Below are positions 23,660-34,880 of a stretch of 64,000 nt of DNA, in pieces. The notes under the pieces are model-generated. The model had not been told where the DNA came from and ran no database searches. It saw only the letters and a program-made list of their open reading frames with translations. Positions within the stretch are counted from its first letter, which is position 1, and the number at the start of each line of letters is the position of its first letter. The stretch is from Ulota crispa (lineage: Eukaryota; Streptophyta; Bryopsida; Orthotrichales; Orthotrichaceae): NCBI GenBank assembly GCA_963920765.1, contig OY987252.1, forward strand, positions 2,501 through 66,500. The letters run 5' to 3'. A program made the position numbers and the translations under genes.

Positions 23660-24317
23660 TGTTTTGGCTCCAACCATCAGATATTTTGGGCCTAAGAAAT
23701 ACATGACTGTATAGATGTTTGGAGTGGCTTTCTAAAAGTGTATTCCACTTTATCATCCTTTCTTTCCACCGCAACAATAGATGGATGAAGTTTGAAGCAT
23801 CCAAACTTCATCCACTCCTAACTCGTGCATACAGTCATTACTGTGTCCAATCCAAAATTGCCACGTCATTTTGGAACACCACAAAGAAGACCTACATCAC
23901 CATTCCATTCAAAAATAATCCCCCTTCTTTGTGCAAAAGTCTACATGTAGCCCCATGTGTTTTGACTCTAGTAAATATCTATTTTGGGCCTAGAATCAAA
24001 ACACCATTACATAGATGCTTGAAGTGGCTTTCCAAAAATGGATTTCACTTTATCATCCAATTTTTTACGTGGTTGCAATGGATGGCTGAAGTTGGAAGCA
24101 TCCAAACTTCATCTACTCCTAACTTGTGCGTATGGTGTCCGATCCAGGAGTGCCACGTCATTTTGGAAACCCACAAAGAAGACCTACATTGCCATCTCCT
24201 CCAAAAATAATTGCCCTTCACTACGCAAAGTTGGAATGTATCTTCACATGTTTTGATCCTAGTAAATATCTCTTTTGGGCCAAAAGTAAAAGTATCATTG
24301 TATAGGTGCTTGAAGTG
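23660..24317. repeat. Two-copy tandem repeat of about 300 bp with a conserved hairpin
   Basis: Copies start near 23690 and 23990, with a short third start at 24290. They share TTTTGGGCCTA, GTGGCTTTCC(A/T)AAAA, CACTTTATCATCC and TGCCACGTCATTTTGGAA. Each has a near-perfect hairpin, GGATGAAGTTTG paired with CAAACTTCATCC around the loop AAGCATC in the first copy. A similar hairpin lies in the 3' regions of the telomere-linked elements (34560-34625 and 37920-37985), so this may be the body of another truncated member lying next to the telomere tract at 24318. Confidence 0.55.
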
Positions 24318-24398
24318 GCTTTCCAAAAAGGTTTAGGGTTTAGGATTTAAGGTTTTAGGATTTGGGGGTTTAGGATTTAAGGTTTGGAATCAAAGAAA
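24318..24398 (-). repeat. Degenerate interstitial telomere tract at the RT element 3' side
   Basis: On the + strand it reads GGTTTAGGGTTTAGGATTTA followed by further TTTAGGG-like units with decay. On the - strand, which is the sense of the neighbouring RT, it is therefore (CCCTAAA)-like and lies on the RT element's 3' side. The position and polarity match an element attached to a telomeric G-strand. Confidence 0.7.
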
Positions 24399-24878
24399 GG
24401 GCTGGCTATGGTAGAATAAAAGCAAGGTTTGAGAAAAGACAACTTAGGATTAGGAATTGAAAAAGAGAGCTGTCAAAGAGCAGAAAAAACCGACTGCAAA
24501 AAGATGAACACACACAAAAAAACAACTCCACTACAAACAAGAATTAAATGTATTCTTTCCAAACTAGTTTTGCTCCACCAAGTGGAGAGCTCATCAGTGG
24601 AATACAAAAGATGAAAGTGGGAGTTTGTGTGTGTAAGTCTAAGCATTAAATAGTCACATATGGGAGGACTAACGAGGAATAAAAGAGAAGCAACTAACAA
24701 GGCAAAGCTTCTGTAGAACTTACTGGCGAGGCGGTAGAAGCAAAGCTTCTTGATGAAGCTACTCTAGCATTGGTTTAATCTAAGGTTGGTATAACCAAAG
24801 CTAACTAATGCTAACTAAGGCTAATATTTTGTGTCTTCTATTTAGAGCAGATCCTAATCCTAAATACTAAGTACAACC
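24399..24878 (-). other. Presumed 3' untranslated region of the RT element
   Basis: Lies between the RT stop codon and the degenerate telomere tract. No GIY-YIG or other endonuclease domain could be read here in any frame. One 75-codon open frame has no recognisable features. Confidence 0.45.
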
Positions 24879-26145
24879 TTAAGATACCACCTTTGATTTT
24901 GCTAAAAAGCGTTTCAAATTTCTTGGATTTTTCCAACAGGTGATTAGTCAAGGCAGAAAGTGAAGCTCGGGAATGTCCTGGAGTAGGGCAAACAAAGTAA
25001 GGTTTAAAGCCGCGGCTTTGCTGAGTGCTTCCGTGTAAGAGGAATAATCCATCTTAAAAACAAGCGGAGCTCATTTGCCTGTAAATTGTGATTGATCTTG
25101 TTGCACTTGTTGAGTAAACAAGGCCGTCCTCATATCATAAGAGATAGCTTGAAAATGTTTACGTATGAAAGCATCCGGATAACCACGAGCGCATAAACGT
25201 TCGTAAAAACGGCGACAAATGTGGTTAAAGCCTTGTTTTGTGCTCTCCCAAAGTAGATAACATTGGAGCTCTCCAATAACAAAAGCCTTCTTTTGATGCA
25301 GGGGATGCCAAGAGGACCATGGCAGATATTGGTATCTGTTTTGGGGTTTCTGATGGCAGCTTGTAGAGAGCCAATGCGTATCAGCAAAACCATCACCCTT
25401 GTACAGATGGACATCCAGTATATCAATTGCCTTGTGACTAATATGATGAGTAATATTAATCCCATCGCACCATCCTCCGTAATACTTGAGGAAATCTCAA
25501 AGCTGATGTTCAGGCCCGATGTAGATGCCAAAGGCATTGTCAATGTAACGCTTGAAATAAAGCATGTGATCATCAAACTATGGAGATGTACATTCTTCTA
25601 CATGGTCTTCAAGGTTACAAAGAAAAAAGCATGCATACACCACCGCAAAAGTTCTGCCCATTGCTGTCCCATGTACTTGTTGCCAATAACCACCGTTGAA
25701 TTCAAGGTAGTGTTGATTCAGCACCAAAGATGCTAGGGACAAGATAAGTTGTTCCTTAGAAAAAGGAAACACGCCTCTAATCATGGTTTGAAGGGCTATA
25801 AGAGCCTCATTTGTGGGAATGCTCAAATAGAGCAACTCCACATCAAATTTGAAGAGGATCGAATGGGGTGGTATCTCAAGCTTGGAATGTCCCTAAGCAA
25901 AGATAGAAAATCCTTGAGGTGGTTCCTATGCCTGAGAAGAATTGGAAACAGCTGATGATGTAACTAGATGGAGGCATGTTCCAAAATATAACCGGTGTAG
26001 GAACAGATGGGTCTGCCCACCACCATGGGCATATGTACCTTGGGTAAAAAGTACAAGGTGCAAGCCTTGTATCCCCTTGGCATACGAATGAACTGCCATT
26101 CTCTCTCAGAAATGCTTGTTTTGTACTTCAGCTCCACAATGTCGA
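24879..26145 (-). pseudogene. Penelope-like reverse transcriptase without endonuclease (decayed)
   Basis: The motif order is that of Penelope-like element RTs. YFLPKVH near 26045 leads into GRPI and is the entry motif. FDVELLYLSIP (25814-25848) is motif A. NQHYLEFNGGYW is followed by HGTAMG (about 25656-25673), motif B. YIDNAF (25530-25547) is motif C, with Asn in place of the second Asp. DILDVHLY follows, then a QKPQNRYQYLPWSSWHPL segment, FYERLCARGYPDAFI and the thumb-end signature CWKNPRNLKRFL, with a stop at 24879-24881. Stops at 25578-25580 (TAG) and 25497-25499 (TGA), two later stops and a frameshift just before motif A show it is dead. No GIY-YIG endonuclease follows, as in the Athena and Coprina groups, which are known to attach to telomeres. 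The gene runs in the same frame from the unknown-core copy at its 5' side. The family call is firm and the subgroup is inferred. Confidence 0.82.
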
Positions 26146-27286
26146 GTCTAGCCTCTATTGCTCTAATAATGTCCTTTCAATGTCAAGCATGTCATAGGTG
26201 GTGAGCCATATACTTACCACTCCACCCAAATGCTTGACAAACAAATGTCAAAATACTTTGAACTTTTACTGATGGATATAGTTCATCTTTGCCAAGCATC
26301 ATACTTGCTAAATCTTCCAATAGGCCTTGAATGTGCTCAAGTTGGAGCTTTATAGAGATGTCACGAGTGTTGAATGTACCAGCTAGTATTCTCTCTACAC
26401 CATTGATGCAAAACAAATCTTGCTCGCTACCAAGTCATCGTCCATAAATCACCATCTCTGTTTGCACTGTTACCTCGATTTGGATGCCGAGTAGATGACT
26501 TTGACGTGTATCTAGTATCATGGCTATCCAATGCTGGAACAAGTCCTAGAATTGTGCCAATTGAGTCCAGATTGTACCCATTGTGCTAGGTGTGTCATCT
26601 AGCATTTGTTTAGGAATAGTAGACAGGATGTCGTGACAGAGCGTCTGATAGATTATTTACCTTTGCTAAGCAAGGATCAAAGAGTGGTCTACACTCTACA
26701 GCTCCAAAACTATATTCGTTGCAAATCTCGTGCACCAAGCCATCTCTAAACCTATGCTCACAAAATTGCTGATTGCTGAATAAAAAAAGACGTAGATCAT
26801 CTATAGGATATTGAATCCCATAATCAAAAAAGTTGAGCCCCATTGGAACCTCTGATCTAACCTCCTCATGATATTGCTGTATGAAGCAATCTATAGCAAG
26901 CTTAGCAGTCAAAATAGACCACTTCATCCCATAGAATGAGACTTGACACAATCTAGCTCCCAAAGAGTAGAGAGCTTGTGACATGGCTGAAATAGGAAAA
27001 TTGACCTGACTCCTTGATAATGTGAGGCTCTTGTGAGTAGTGGTCAAAGTCAACCAAAAATTAATGCAAATAATATCTAATAGAGAGGCTTTGAAAGCCT
27101 CTTTATCTTCATCAATACTCCTTGCATATATCGTCACTACTATTCGATTGGAAATCATGTGGAGCCAATCTACAAACAAGAGAAGATCCCTAACATGAAC
27201 CATTTGATTTGTTGGACGCACTATAATGCCAAACAATGTGGGCAAATTTGATGTGAGTATCATAAAGCAAGCTGCATCTAAATCTA
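26146..27286 (-). pseudogene. Unknown-core domain, copy 2, joined upstream of the RT
   Basis: Begins within the core at DLDAACFMILTSNLPTLFG (its N-terminus is cut off at 27287 by the composite repeat) and continues through NRIVVTIYARSIDED, SFYGMKWSILTAKLAIDCF, NFFDYGIQYP, FGAVECRPLFDP, FCINGVERILAGTF and QAFGWSGKYMAHHL. It aligns along its length with the 34881-36947 copy, and more distantly with 19968-21202. One long stretch (26610-27286) is uninterrupted. A frameshift lies between about 26420 and 26610, and stops follow HHL. Similarity to copy 3 ends at AGGCTAGAC, about 26145, after which the reverse transcriptase sequence begins in the same frame. The function is unknown; the conserved aromatic and Asp-rich blocks do not match a family I can name. 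Confidence 0.65.
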
Positions 27287-30200
27287 GCCTAGTATAGGAA
27301 GTTTCCCAAATGCACTGCATTTGGAGGTACATGGATACACCATTTTACAAAGAGGGTACATTGTGTATCTTTTTGGTCACGGATGCACGTAGGGTTTCAC
27401 AAATGCATATAGGATTCTCCTAACTATACCTTGGCCTTCTTTCCAATTGATCGTGCGTATTGATTCTTGCTCCAATTTTCATCGCAATTGTTGCATTTTA
27501 GAGAAGATTCAGTTGTGCTTCCATTGGTGGAGTTTGGGGAGAAAGAGGCTGTGTATAAGAGACAAAAAAAGGGCAGCAAGTGATAGAGAGAGGTTGTAGA
27601 GGTGCTTCAAGGCACAAGAGGTTTGGCTTGAAGGGTTTAGGATTATAGAAAGAGATGAAGGAGGGTGACGGTGTTGGAGATGGAGTTGCGGATGTTACAG
27701 CAAGTGGAAATAGTCAACATCAATAAGGGACAACTTCAAAGAGGCGGTAAAAGTCAGTGGGTTGTGATTTTAGTATATTCTTTGTTCTTGTCATGGTTAT
27801 TGGGGTTCAAATTGGCGAAAGGACTGTCAACAACTATCGCAATTGTAGCTCTACATTGTCTTTGTCTACAAAGAGGTGCAAGAAAGCCTCATGAGCCATG
27901 GAAAATGTCTTCTAAAGTTGTACTTTTTTTTTACTTTCAATTTTGGGTGGTACATTGTAGTGTCACATTTTAACAAAGAAAGTCTTGGAGTTCCCTTGAA
28001 TAATATTAGTACGCATTGATAGGGGCAATCAAGGTCAATCATCAAAGAAAGAGGGTTTGGAGGAAATGAGGGTCTAGCTGTTGTCCTTTGTTGTTTAGAG
28101 AACAAAGGTGAATTCAATCTACTTTATTCAACAACAATCCTCAATTATAACTTGCAATTGGGTTTGATTTTTCAGTCTTGAGACAATTTAGGGTGAATGT
28201 TGCAGGGTGCCGAAGGGCATTCCATCAAAGTGGTGACACATTCTTGGGGCATTTGTTGCTTGCAAGTTCACTTCTACTTCAAGTAAGGGCAAACAGATGT
28301 CATTCCTCTATATTTCAACATTTTGATTTTATAAATTGGTGTTCATGGCTATGAAGATTGGAGTTCTAGGGTGTTCAAACAATTGCCTTTGCAAGTTGAA
28401 TCTTTATTTGTGCATGTTTGTGAAGTACAATAACTTAAGAAACTAGAGATTTGAAAATTTCAAGCAGTGAGTTATTTACAAATTTTATGGCCACCAAATC
28501 CTTATCTTGTTGAGGACTTAAAAATGTCTTGTTGATTTTGATGAACTAAATCTAAATAGATGAATTGACCTTTTGTAATGCACCTTGATTGATAGTTGGA
28601 GGCAAAATTTGATTCTATTGCATAACAAGACATGGAAATGTGCAATTATTTTTGCGATGTGAACCCATCCACAAAGACAATGGTAAGATCTTGGTTCATT
28701 GACGTGTAGGATTTGACAATACTTCCAAATTATGAGCTAGACAGCATGTATTTAGAGATTCACTATAATTGTGTTGTAAAAATCGTCATGACATGGGTGC
28801 TATCAATGCGCATTAGAACATCCAAGATTTGAGGCAATGGCTGAGATGACAATGCAGGTGCAACACCAAGATTTAGATGTTTAGAGCTCTATAACAACGA
28901 TGATTCAATTGCGACTACTTCTTTGCACCATGAGTCTTATCTTCTTGAATTTCTTTTTGCCATCATTGATGTCTACTACAAGTCCTTTAGAGCAATTATA
29001 ATTTCTTCAAGACTTGCAAATTGTCATGTCATTTTCAATTGCACATCCTACTTGAGTCAATGGGATCTTTGTTTCCAAGCATTCTTGCAATTGGTGGTTT
29101 TGTATTTCCTATTGACATCTTGCATTTTGGCATTAGATGTGCTTTTTACAACTGTGGATGAAGCACTTGAAGTAATTATGTTGAGCCCAACCTTAGCTTG
29201 TGGTTTTTCAAGTGAGTACAGCTTATTCCTTGTGACATCTTCCAAATTTGAATTTAAAATGACAGTGTGATACATTCTTTTTAATTGTAGGATTGTTATT
29301 TTGATGAAACTGAAGAATTACAACTTCAACTATTAGAAATGCGTATGGTTTCATGAAAATTTAGAATGATTTGACAAATTCTTGAATGAGGTGAGTAGGT
29401 GGAGGGTTCCCACATTAACGAATAGCGCACAATGTTTCAAGCTTTTGAAATTCCTTGGAAGTGATGTCAAAGTGTTGTTGTATAGTTATAGAGCTTTGGG
29501 TGCAGGAAGAAGAATCAAACCATTGAAAAAATTGTAATGTGTCATCAAATTTGCATTTTGCAACACAACGATTCTTTGGGTTAGTATAAGTCTATTGCAA
29601 CTCTGTAGCCGGGTCTTTTAGGTGCTGTGATTGACTAACATTTTAACAATGCAATGGGTTTGAATCCAACCTTAAATTTATTTAGGTTGGATGTCTATAG
29701 ATTGTTTGAGATCCACCAAGCTATTCCTGAATGCTAGGGTAGAAGTTGTAGATGAAGTGGATGGTTTTCCACTTATCAAATCTCTACTTAACTTTCATGG
29801 TTTAGATGTTTCAACTTCAAGCGTCTTCAATGAGCCCGAGTCCAAGTACAATCCTTGAAATTGATTATGTACAATTTCAAATTTTATATTGCAATAGAAA
29901 CATTAGGAAGTGTGGATTGAAATTTCAAACGCTCAATTGCACAATGTCTTTTTGCAATCACTGTGCCTCTGTACTTTGGGGAGACACATTTTGTTGATGA
30001 TGTAGGTCCGTGCTTTGTGATCTTGTTTGTGGCAAGAGCTGGTGCTGCAATGTGGGTTGACAATTCCTCGCCGTGTCTGTTGATGAAAGATACAAAGTGA
30101 ATTGCAAAAGAATGCATTGGCTACGTTTCCTTCAAAATGGTCAAGGTGCAATTTGAAAGCTTTCTAATTTGAATTGAATTTATGGATTTGGATGAGACAA

Positions 30201-32700
30201 TCAAATACTAGACAATGTTTTGGTGCTAATGTTTGATTGTTTGGTGTGCAGCTATGGATCACAACGTTGGAGGCAAATCTAATGAATTAGACTATGGAAT
30301 GGCACCTACCAATTCAAAGGTGGTCTTCTGTGATTCTAAATACAAGGGTTGTAACTTTTGAGATTAATGATGGAAGGGCAACAATTATCTTAAAACTAAT
30401 CATTCATAGCCATATAACTTGGAGCTTGTAACTGTATCATGGTTGATTTAACTTGTGTTTACATATTTGAAGTGATTTTGTAGAGGTGGTACTTTTGATT
30501 GTAGGTTTTCAACAATCATGGTTGTAGAGTCTCCTATTTTCCATGTGTTTTGCTAGAATTTGTGAATCAAATTTTAAAAAAAAACTTTTATTAGTTCAAA
30601 ACATGTATTGAATTGGAAGTCATTGTGACTTTAATTGACACGGAAGACTTGAATGAGGAATGTTCTCTCTGGAGATGTTTTGTTGCTTCTATGATATCTA
30701 TGATTGACCTCTGAATGTGTATGCTTTGTTGCTTATAGATGTGTTTCCTCCAAGGATCTCTTGGTCTTCACTTCAAAGTTCAATGTCTTTTGGGAATCTC
30801 CCGTTATCTGCACTGAACTTGATTGATTTCTAGGGATCTTGTGGTCCCTGCCTCAAACTTGAATGTCTTGCAAGGATCTCTCAGTCTCCGCTTCAAAGTT
30901 TACTATGCATTGTCTTGCTCTCTTTGTTACTATTGAACTAGAGGAGTTTCACTAGGGAATCTTTGAGTCCCTTGCCTTAGAGTTGAATGCGTGTCATCTT
31001 GGTCTCTTTGCTATTGAATAATAAAAGTTTCATTAGGGGATCTTTTGGTCCCTTGCCTTGGAGTTGAATGTGTGCACCCTTGGTTTTCTTGTTGCTATTG
31101 AACTAAAAGAGGTTCATTGGGGATCTTCCAATCCCCGACCTTCCTTTTTTTGTTGTCACTTCCATTTCTTTGGTGTTGTATTCACTTTATTGGGTGACAA
31201 TAGGAGCTTAATAGAAGGTTCATTTTTCTTGAAATATGATATTTCATGTTCTATACCAATGAGTTTGCAGTTGAATTTATGTCTCATGAATGTTTATTTT
31301 CTATGCATGTGAGAAGGAATGACAAAAAATGGATGGTCACATTTTCTACTTTGGTGCATTTTGGGATACAAAATAAGTATTGATATCTTTTTTGCAAACA
31401 ACTTTTTTTGAATTTCAATATGACTGCAACTAACAAATAAAAGGCCTTCTATTGTACCATCTATTCAAATTGGAATTGTTGAAACAACTTGTAAATTTAC
31501 ATACTTTATTTAGTTGAATTCCAATTGTATCTTTGTGTCTACCATTTATTGCAATTAGGAATGTAGGTGTATAGCCTTAAATGAAATGTGGGGGTACACC
31601 AATGGATATGAATAGTAAATAGAGGGTACACCAAGGAACAAGGGATATACTAGCAAACATGTCTAATGAATAAGGGGTACACTAGGGAATAGAGGGGTAT
31701 ACCTGGGAACACATATGGCCAACAAAGGATACACTTGGAAACAAAAGGGTACACCGGGTAACGCAAACGCTGAATAAGAAATACACCTTTGAATAAAGGA
31801 ATACACTGGCAAACCCAAATGGCAAATAAGGATACACCAAGGAACACATATGGCAAACATGGGTATACCAGCAAATAAGGGAGTACACCAAGGAACATGA
31901 ATGGCAAACAAGGGATACACCAAAGAATGAATGGGTACACTAACAAATGTAAATGGCAAACAAGGGTATATTGACAAACACAACTGGTGAAGAAGGAATA
32001 CACAAGCAAACAAAGGGGTACATCCAAGAACGCATATGGCGATTAAAGGATACACATGGGAACAAAGGAGTCCACCAGGGAACGTGAATGGTGAACAAAG
32101 GATACACCTAGGAACAAAGGAATTCACTGGCAAACGCAAATGGCAAACAAAGGTACACCAACAAATGAAGGGGTACACCAGGGAACGCAAATGGTAAACA
32201 AGGGTACACCAGCAAACAAGGAGGTATACTAGGGAACGTGAATGGCAAACAAGGAGGTACATAGAAGAATGTGAATAGCAAACAAGGGTACACTAGCAAA
32301 TGAGGGAATATACCAGGAAATGGGAATGGTGAACAAGGAGTATACCAATAAACAAAGAGGTACTGAGGGAATAGGAATAGTGAACAAAAGTACACCAACA
32401 AACAAGAGGTACACCAGGGAATAGGAATGGTGAAGGAAGGGATACACCGGGAAATGGAAATGGTGAACAAGGGGGTATACTAGGAAATGGGAATGGTGAA
32501 CACGGGGTACACCAACACACAAGGGAATACATGAAGGAACGAGAATGGCAAACAAGGGGTACATTAGCAAATGAAGGGGTACATTGGCTAATGCAAATGG
32601 CAAACAAGGGATATACTAGCAAATAAAGGGGTACACCAAGGAACACAATGGCAAACAAAGCGTACACCAATGAATACAAATGGCAAACATGAGGGTACCC
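27287..32700 (+). repeat. Composite repeat of about 5.4 kb, copy 1
   Basis: Starts AGTATAGGAAGTTTCCC followed by the palindrome CAAATGCACTGCATTTG, and cuts into the unknown-core copy 2. It is colinear with 43062-48908 over its length and with 49516-49825 at the start. Order: palindromic start, ACAAAGAGGGTACA, two GGGTTTCAC-type 20-mers, about 3.9 kb of mixed sequence, a zone of GGATCT(C/T)-rich direct repeats (about 30650-31150), then the GGGTACACCA minisatellite. Short frames such as 28923-29270 are shared with the other copy, but with shifts and no clear protein-level constraint. It could be a large non-autonomous element or a subtelomeric duplication unit. Confidence 0.65.
31600..32700 (+). 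repeat. GGGTACACCA minisatellite, array 1
   Basis: Alternating half-units of about 32 bp (GGGTACACCAAGGAACACAA then ATGGCAAACAAG) and about 20 bp (GGGTACACCAGCAAACAAAG) give a compound period of about 52-54 bp with much sequence drift. The repeat contains few stop codons on its reverse strand, which creates several overlapping long but meaningless frames rich in Leu, Val, Tyr, Pro, Cys and Phe. Confidence 0.8.
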
Positions 32701-32850
32701 TAATGTTGATTAGTGTATTTTTGTATTTGCCATTTATGTTTGTTGGTGTACCTTTGCATTCACCATTTGTGTTTGTTGGTGTATCCTCATATTTACCATT
32801 TGTGTTTGGTGGTGTACCTCTATGTTTGTTGGCGTACAGTTTGAGTTGGA
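32701..32850 (-). repeat. Inverted run of the same minisatellite
   Basis: GTTTGTTGGTGTACCTTTGC and related units are the reverse complement of the units to the left, so the array changes orientation at about 32,700. It forms a large inverted repeat with the last units of array 1. Confidence 0.65.
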
Positions 32851-33969
32851 TTTTGCAACATGAATATCCTTAAAGCCTAAGTCATATAGCTAGGTCCACT
32901 TTCAACAAAGTTTGATAGTGTACCATCACATTTGAGTTTGCATTTAAGGATGTACCATCATGTTTAAGGTTGCAATGAAACACCCTTAAATTCAACCTTA
33001 ACAGAGAGAATATATTTTTGTATTCAATTGAGAATACAATGGTACACCTCAATTCACTGGAAGGAATTGTGTGGTACACCTTCCTTGTAAACCTTTGCTC
33101 ACAATACATTTATGGCTTTCAATCAACAATGACTATTTGAAAGTCTTGAGCAAAATGCAAGAATTTTTTCTTTCAGCATGATCTTGGTGTAAAAATTGTT
33201 TCAAGTTTGGTGTACTCAATTTGCTAAAGACCATCAATGACTTTGGGTTATGGCTGGATTTAGTTTGTGCTTGTCGGAATAGGACTTGGACATTTGAAGC
33301 TCAACAACAGCAAATCACATGCAGCCAATTTTTTGTTCCATAAATATGCTATTTTTGAGTTTGATTAGGGTATCAATAAACTCTACTACAATTCTTTCAC
33401 TGAAAACATAGTTGCCTTACACCATGTCGTTTGGCATAGCAATGTTGACTACAAATCTTACCTAAGTCGATATGGTTTGGATTTTGAGGCATTTCTATAG
33501 TCATTGGATGTCTTCTTCCTATCAACATCTTGCCATTTGGTGCTAGGTGTCTTTCTTACAGATATGGATCAAGCATTTGAAGTACTCTACAAAGCTCAAC
33601 CATAGTTCGCATGTATTTCATTGACTACATGTCCTTGCTCTTGACATTTTATATTTTTGTTTTTAAAATCACAATGTAATATTTTCATTCTAATAGAAGT
33701 TGATTTGATGAATCAAAGGACTTATATTTAGAGTTGCTAAAAATGCATAGTGCTAAAGGTATGTTCAAAATTATTAGATTAATAACTCAAACCTTATAGG
33801 CAAAAAAGATGGTTTTCATTGGAGTAGGTGGAGTACCAGAATTCAAGCTTTGTGGATTTCTTGGAGCCTGATGTTGGTGCGTTGTTGTATGGGTATAGAG
33901 CTTTGGGTGGAAGAAGATGAATTGGGGCCTTTTGAGAGATTGGAAATCCCAATCCCTACATCAAGTGAG
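32851..33969 (+). repeat. Diverged fragment of the composite repeat
   Basis: 32880-33090 holds scattered GTACCATC and GGTACACCT units. 33300-33960 aligns in order with 28920-29520: CAACATCTTGCCATTTGGTG, GATATGGATCAAGCATTTGA and TATAGAGCTTTGGGTGGAAG. It stops at the telomere-like tract 33970, where the next element begins. Confidence 0.55.
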
Positions 33970-33991
33970 TTTAGGGGTTTAGGGTTTAGGG
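33970..33991 (-). repeat. Telomere-like tract at the 3' end of the full-length element
   Basis: Three TTTAGGG units (one with an extra G) on the + strand. On the sense (-) strand they are CCCTAAA units following directly on CCTTGTAA. Confidence 0.8.
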
Positions 33992-34880
33992 TTACAAGGG
34001 CACCCCCAAAATTTGACATCATTTTTTTCACTTGAGACTTTGCCTACCTCCCCCCCCCTCCATTTTCAAGTATGCCCTATCCAATGGTGAAAAGTTCCAC
34101 CCTAAAAATGTGACCAATTGCAAAATATTGCAAGTTTGACTTTTTAAAAATGAGTTGACTATCTTCATATGAAGTGATTTTGAAGTTTGGAGTGGACCTA
34201 TCCCCCTATTTTTGGGTGTTGTGAATCCAATGGTAGTGTTAGATTCTCCAAAAAAGTTTAGGGTTGGAAGTTATGAGTGTTTCAAAAGTATTATTTAGGT
34301 TGAGTTTAGGGTTTAGGATGAGGAATTTGAAGGAGCAAAGAGTACCTCCCCCCATTTTCAAAGGTTGTGAACACAATGGAGTAATAAAAAGCCCTAATAT
34401 TTGGCATATAGGGGGAGATATGGCTGATTAGACTTTTTTGACCCCCAAATTTGACTTTTAGAAAATGATTGATTTTGATATTTTGTCCTAAAGGAAAGTT
34501 GTAGGTCTTTGAATGGAGATTCTACATTGGTATAATACTTGATGAGTTGATGTTGTATGCATGAGTTATGGATGGATGAAGTTGCATCTTTATTTTAGAA
34601 CTTCATCCATTCATAACTTTTACATATGGTGTTCGATTGGGGAATTTTTTATCATTTTGGATTGGAGAGAATTATAGCATGGTATTTTATTAAAAAATTT
34701 ATGGATGAATTATTATGTATCTCAAAATAAAAGGATTTGATAAGGACCATAAAAGGGGATGGAAATATAAATATATATATATATATATATGTATTTATAA
34801 ATATTAAATGAAAATAGACATATATGAAATCTTAAACCCTTAGAGTTTAGAAAAATCTATATATCAATCTATGCTATAGA

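Noticed and set aside
31650..32679. Several overlapping - strand frames of 70-199 codons, rich in Leu, Val, Tyr, Cys and Pro
   Set aside because: They are readings of the GGGTACACCA minisatellite in all three frames. The unit simply lacks stop codons on that strand. The same holds for 47423-48873.
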